Shown here in pieces: positions 60,463 through 64,000 of a DNA stretch of 64,000 nucleotides. The notes beneath the pieces are model-generated. The model was not told where the DNA came from and did not search any database. It worked only from the letters and a program-made list of their open reading frames with translations. Every line of letters begins with the position of its first letter. Position 1 is the first letter of the stretch. Origin of the DNA: an uncultured Muribaculaceae bacterium (GTDB lineage: Bacteria > Bacteroidota > Bacteroidia > Bacteroidales > Muribaculaceae); assembly GCA_910579675.1 (NCBI GenBank), contig CAJTUF010000002.1, positions 1 to 64,000 on the forward strand, given 5' to 3'. The translations under genes and the position numbers were made by a program.

Positions 60463-61017
60463 ATGATTATAGCTTCGCAAAAACGTAAGGAAAACATAGC
60501 CGAATACATCCTCTACATGTGGCAGGTCGAGGATATGATACGCGCCAACGGTCTTGATATAGAGCGCATCACCACCAATATCATCGACAGGTATCCGGGT
60601 CTCGACGAGGCGCGGCGCCGCGAGATGAGAGAGTGGTATGAGAGCCTTATCGACATGATGCGCCGCGAAGACGTTGCCGAGAAGGGCCATCTCCAGATGA
60701 ACCGCAATGTGCTGGCCAATCTTGTGGCGCTCCATCAGGCACTCCTTGCCGACCCCCGTTTTCCAGAATATACGGCGCTTTTCTATAAAACCTTGCCCTA
60801 TATCGTAGAGCTGCGCTCAAAGAGCGGCGACGCTCCGGCCGGAGAGATCGAGACCTGTTTCAATGCCCTCTATGGTATGCTCATGCTGAGGCTCACCCAC
60901 AAGGAGGTGACTAAAGAAACATCCGAAGCCGTGGCCGCCATATCGGCATTTATCGCCGCGTTGGCGCGTAACTTCCATCTCGACGAAGCCGACAAGCTCT
61001 TCCCGCCCAAAGACTGA
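60463..61017 (+). CDS. DUF4924 family protein
   Basis: This 184-residue all-helical protein begins MIIASQKRKENIAEYILYMWQ, as DUF4924 proteins of Bacteroidota do. It is predicted cytosolic with no catalytic motif. It lies 103 nt after nadD and converges with the YgjP-type gene. The function is unknown. Confidence 0.8.
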   Translation: MIIASQKRKENIAEYILYMWQVEDMIRANGLDIERITTNIIDRYPGLDEARRREMREWYESLIDMMRREDVAEKGHLQMNRNVLANLVALHQALLADPRFPEYTALFYKTLPYIVELRSKSGDAPAGEIETCFNALYGMLMLRLTHKEVTKETSEAVAAISAFIAALARNFHLDEADKLFPPKD

Positions 61018-61039
61018 CAGTGTGGCCCACGATGAATCA

Positions 61040-61759
61040 TCATCGTGGCACCGGCCAGCGGAAGCTCTTCAGCTCCGCGCGGCGTGCAGTGCCGTCGCCG
61101 CCGCAATAACGCGAGCAGAGGGCATGGAACTCTGCTGAATGGTCGAAGTGGGTGAGATGGGCCAACTCATGACATATGATGTATTCTCTCAGCCGGTAAG
61201 GGAGAAACACACACATGCACGAAATGCTGATGTGACGGTCGGCGCCGCATGAGCCCAGACGTCCCGCACCTGAGCCTACCGACCATCCTGCAGGAGCCAC
61301 ACCCAGTCGCGACGACACGGCAACCGCCTCATCGAGCAGGTGAGAAGCAAAGAAGCGCGCTGCATGGCGCATATGCTTGGCAAGGAGCTTCTCCACCCCT
61401 CTATCCGACGGGTCGAGCGCGCTCCCTATCGCTATCTCCACTCCGCGCCGACCGGATTCATCGTGGACTAAGCGCGACCTCACCTCGTCGGGCACTGCCG
61501 AGCGCCCAAACACTATAAAGAAATAATCGAAATCGATCCGCCTCCCGGGCTCAATATCGTAGGGCGAAGGCTTTGAAGCAAGCAATTTTACGGCCATTGT
61601 ATCGAGAGCTCTGGTGGTCGATGCAACGTTGACGCCGGCCGGAACGGTGAGATGGAGCTGCACACCTTTCCAGCGTGCCGTGAACCTCCTTGCGCGAGGA
61701 TTGACCGTCACAATCACGCGCCCGAGGGTAGAATGGTCGATATAGCCTTTGACCATCAT
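61040..61759 (-). CDS. YgjP-type zinc metallopeptidase
   Basis: This 239-residue protein belongs to the YgjP/UPF0758-unrelated M48-like group known as DUF45. It has HELAH at 197-201 in IICHELAHLTHFDHSAEFH, with the downstream His/Glu as the likely third ligand. The ATG at 61759 overlaps the nadK stop (ATGA), so the two genes are translationally coupled; a second ATG follows immediately. The substrate is unknown. Confidence 0.85.
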   Translation of the reverse strand: MMVKGYIDHSTLGRVIVTVNPRARRFTARWKGVQLHLTVPAGVNVASTTRALDTMAVKLLASKPSPYDIEPGRRIDFDYFFIVFGRSAVPDEVRSRLVHDESGRRGVEIAIGSALDPSDRGVEKLLAKHMRHAARFFASHLLDEAVAVSSRLGVAPAGWSVGSGAGRLGSCGADRHISISCMCVFLPYRLREYIICHELAHLTHFDHSAEFHALCSRYCGGDGTARRAELKSFRWPVPR

Positions 61760-62631
61760 GCCTGGCCGCTTGTGTCCATTCCCCAAAGGAGCTTGTCGCG
61801 GAGTGTATCCACAAATATTTTGCCCGACATGCGCGCGAGCCGGCAATTGAATGGAGCCTTGGTGATGCGCAGCGGAGTGCCTGCGGCGAGTGTAAATGAA
61901 GTGCCGTCGACACTGAGCAGGAAGGAATCGGCCCGCGAATGGGCCACTATGCTCACCTCTACAGAGTCGGGCACCACCACCGGACGCATTGTCAGCGAGT
62001 GAGGGGCTACCGGAGTGATGATGAACACAGGCGAGCGGGGTGCCACAATAGGGCCACCGGCCGACAGATTGTAGCCCGTCGATCCGGTGGGGGTCGCTAT
62101 CAGGAGCCCGTCGGCACGGTATGTGGCCATGAAGTGGCCGTCAACTGCCGTGGCTGCCGATATCATCGAAGCTATATCCTTTTTCAATACCGCCACCTCA
62201 TTTAGGGCAAACATGCGCATGGAGCAGAAGCCGTCGGTCGACACCTCAAGCATTGCCCGCTCGTCGATTTCGTAGCGGCGCCCGGTGATTATCCCGGCCA
62301 GATCTTCCGGATCTTCGAGGTGTGTTGCCGCGAGATAGCCCATGTGGCCGGTATTGATGCCCATCACCGGGATTCCGGCCGGGGCTGCTGCGCGTGCGGT
62401 GCGTAGCACTGTGCCGTCGCCGCCAAAGCTGAGGGCCAGATCAATCTGCGGGGGTGGACTGTCGGGAAGGGTAGCGTGGGGTGGGAGCGCGAAGTGGCGC
62501 GTGAGATAAGCCCCGAAGGTGCGCTCGAATGCGAGCGTCGTTCCGGGGGCCCCCGATAATATCTCGATGAACCTCCTTATGAGGTCGAGATGTGGCTGCT
62601 GATACTCGTTGCCGTAGACGGCTATGCGCAA
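61756..62631 (-). CDS. nadK: NAD kinase
   Basis: This 291-residue enzyme phosphorylates NAD to NADP. The diagnostic GGDGT is at 70-74 (SFGGDGTVLRTA) and the second motif YRADGLLIATPTGSTGYNLSAGG is near 175-198. It is transcribed leftward and coupled to the YgjP-type gene by a 4-nt overlap. Confidence 0.96.
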   Translation of the reverse strand: MRIAVYGNEYQQPHLDLIRRFIEILSGAPGTTLAFERTFGAYLTRHFALPPHATLPDSPPPQIDLALSFGGDGTVLRTARAAAPAGIPVMGINTGHMGYLAATHLEDPEDLAGIITGRRYEIDERAMLEVSTDGFCSMRMFALNEVAVLKKDIASMISAATAVDGHFMATYRADGLLIATPTGSTGYNLSAGGPIVAPRSPVFIITPVAPHSLTMRPVVVPDSVEVSIVAHSRADSFLLSVDGTSFTLAAGTPLRITKAPFNCRLARMSGKIFVDTLRDKLLWGMDTSGQA

Positions 62632-62698
62632 GGCTGTGATGGATTAATGGTTGTGGGTAAACAATGTAGGAGACAGAGGAGGGGAGAGGGGAGCGGCG

Positions 62699-63100
62699 TC
62701 ATACTTCGAGGCGGCGCATAAGCTCGCGTATGCGGTCGAGCGAGCGCTCGTCGTCGATATTGCCGTAGGCCGATCGGGTATCGATCACCTCAAATCCATA
62801 TCGGGCCAGCGAACGGGCCACGGCACTCGGGTCGCGGCGCCCCACGCGCAGCTCCACCACTATTGAGTCGGGGTTGCCGTCGGGCGACGGATCGGCCGTG
62901 ATGTTGAGGTTGATGAGATGGGTGTCGCAATCTTCTGTGGCGCGGGCTATGGCCGACGCCGAGAAGTCGCTCCGACGGCACACGACAGTGAGCTCGCTTG
63001 AGTCATCGACCAGCGGGAACAGGCGGGCTGCCGACCGGCGAAGGTCGGTCAAGCGGGGGGTGGCAGCGACGCTGCGGGCGGAGAGGGTGTGCGTGGTCAT
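62699..63100 (-). CDS. Small protein resembling the C-terminal tail of CBS-domain proteins
   Basis: This 133-residue protein has two halves reminiscent of ACT-like strands: SELTVVCRRSDFSASAIARA (about 35-54) and SIVVELRVGRRDPSAVARSL (about 79-98). In many Bacteroidales the gene between nadK and pdxJ encodes two CBS domains followed by such a tail; here the CBS pair is missing. A minus-strand -7 box (TAATTTTG at 63165-63172) lies upstream, and no CBS-like sequence is left between it and the ATG, so it looks like an intact shorter gene. The family link is tentative. Confidence 0.55.
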   Translation of the reverse strand: MTTHTLSARSVAATPRLTDLRRSAARLFPLVDDSSELTVVCRRSDFSASAIARATEDCDTHLINLNITADPSPDGNPDSIVVELRVGRRDPSAVARSLARYGFEVIDTRSAYGNIDDERSLDRIRELMRRLEV

Positions 63101-63133
63101 TGATAATTTTTTGTCGGAATGGGAAATTCTGAC

Positions 63134-63172
63134 TATTTTTGTCGTCGCAATGGGAAGCGACGCGCAAAATTA
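63134..63172. promoter_or_regulatory. Divergent pdxJ and CBS-tail-like promoters
   Basis: TATTTTTG (63134-63141) faces pdxJ and CAAAATTA (63165-63172; TAATTTTG on the minus strand) faces the small gene. The elements face each other, so the transcripts would overlap by a few tens of bases. Confidence 0.5.
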
Positions 63173-63268
63173 CACAAATTTCTTTATGTGTACAACGCCT
63201 TGACCCTCGCCGGTGTTCCGTCACCGGTAGTCGGTGTGTCGCTTTTTGTTGTTATCAGCATATCTGAA

Positions 63269-63994
63269 ATGACAAATCTTAGTGTAAATATCAATAAGGT
63301 TGCAACGCTGCGTAATGCGCGCGGCGAGAACCGTCCTAATGTGGTTGACTTTGCCCTCCACTGCGAGCAGGTAGGTGCCCAGGGAATCACCGTGCATCCA
63401 CGCCCCGATGAGCGACACATCACCCGTGCCGATGTGTATGATCTCAGGCCCCTGCTGCGCACCGAGTTCAATATCGAGGGTTATCCCACACCCGAATTCA
63501 TGGATCTTGTCACCAAGGTCAAGCCGGCTCAGGTCACTCTGGTGCCCGACGCACCCGATGCCCTCACCTCCTCGGCCGGATGGGATGTCGAGACTCATGC
63601 CGACTTTTTGGCAGGCATCGTCGATTCTCTTCGCGACGCAGGCATCCGCACCTCTATCTTCGTAGCGCCCGATGTCGACACTATCCGTGCCGCCGCCCGT
63701 GTAGGCGCAGATCGTGTGGAGCTCTACACCAAGCCCTATGCCGACCGCTATGCAACCGATCCCGAGGTTGCTGTGGCTCCCTTTGTCGAGGCGAGCCGGG
63801 CCGCCCATAATGCAGGTCTGGGCGTCAATGCCGGACATGATCTCAGCCTCGGGAATCTTGCTTTCTTTGCCTCGCGCCTTCCTTATCTCAACGAGGTGTC
63901 GATCGGCCATGCGCTGATATCCGACGCCCTTTATCTCGGCATCGACGAGACCATTCGCCGCTACCGTGCCTGTCTTGCGCCCAAGGCCCAGTGA
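63269..63994 (+). CDS. pdxJ: Pyridoxine 5'-phosphate synthase PdxJ
   Basis: This complete 241-residue TIM-barrel enzyme makes pyridoxine 5'-phosphate from 3-amino-2-oxopropyl phosphate and deoxyxylulose phosphate. It shows [16 protein letters not shown] (about 4-19), catalytic-type HPRPDERHI (43-51), FNIEGYPT near 68 and the terminal [12 protein letters not shown]. The ATG at 63269 is the homologous start. It lies at the window edge with only a few bases left. Confidence 0.95.
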   Translation: MTNLSVNINKVATLRNARGENRPNVVDFALHCEQVGAQGITVHPRPDERHITRADVYDLRPLLRTEFNIEGYPTPEFMDLVTKVKPAQVTLVPDAPDALTSSAGWDVETHADFLAGIVDSLRDAGIRTSIFVAPDVDTIRAAARVGADRVELYTKPYADRYATDPEVAVAPFVEASRAAHNAGLGVNAGHDLSLGNLAFFASRLPYLNEVSIGHALISDALYLGIDETIRRYRACLAPKAQ

Positions 63995-64000
63995 TCTGCC

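Overview
The window looks like a Bacteroidales genome (Bacteroidota), possibly a Muribaculaceae-like gut organism. Promoters of the TAnnTTTG type recur upstream of genes, the conjugation genes are of the Bacteroides CTnDOT/TraA-Q kind, and the right-hand housekeeping block has typical Bacteroidota gene content. The family-level placement is inference. Bases 1 to about 49.8 kb belong to an integrative and conjugative element (ICE) whose left end lies outside the window. From about 53.1 kb onward the sequence is GC-rich chromosomal backbone. The stretch between (49.8-53 kb) is a junction zone of small orphan genes, an inverted repeat and a broken regulator.

ICE layout. (1) 0.2-9.5 kb, minus strand: a DNA-processing operon with a methylase/MutS-I/SNF2 helicase megaprotein (interrupted by a group II intron whose 5' end opens the window), a DUF1896 protein, a divergent type IA topoisomerase, a DUF3945/DUF4099-type protein and an HTH protein. 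(2) 9.7-13.5 kb, minus strand: the mobilisation set mobC (coupling protein), mobB (relaxase) and mobA. (3) 13.5-14.7 kb: a control region with divergent mob and tra promoters, hairpins that make a good oriT candidate, and a long tra leader carrying a phased 16-bp repeat array. (4) 14.7-28.7 kb, plus strand: the transfer operon traA to traQ plus a lysozyme, building the mating-pair apparatus. (5) 28.9-42.9 kb: cargo. It holds a WG-repeat protein, a transglutaminase-like protein, two convergent hsdS remnants, an AraC-controlled metabolic cluster (PfkB kinase, HAD phosphatase, VOC protein, RibB-AroE fusion, TauE exporter, aldo/keto reductase, DUF2271 protein), a broken HU gene, and a radical SAM/HxlR/GrpB/YdeI/arginase-like group. 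(6) 43.0-49.5 kb: ICE accessory genes (DUF3873, PcfJ, PcfK, small membrane protein), a 219-nt imperfect inverted repeat, a nucleotidyltransferase-like gene, an AlbA-type ATP-binding regulator and the tyrosine integrase.

Chromosomal block (53.1-64 kb): an M49 peptidase, hflX, lpxB, tsaB, yicC, gmk, nadD, a DUF4924 gene, a YgjP-type metallopeptidase, nadK, a small protein resembling the tail of a CBS-domain protein, and pdxJ. These are tightly packed and often overlap by 1-4 nt.

The best candidates for undescribed biology are the AraC-linked cluster built around a RibB domain fused to a shikimate-dehydrogenase-like domain with altered substrate residues, the 16-bp phased array in the traA leader, and the long hairpin at 45.22-45.44 kb.
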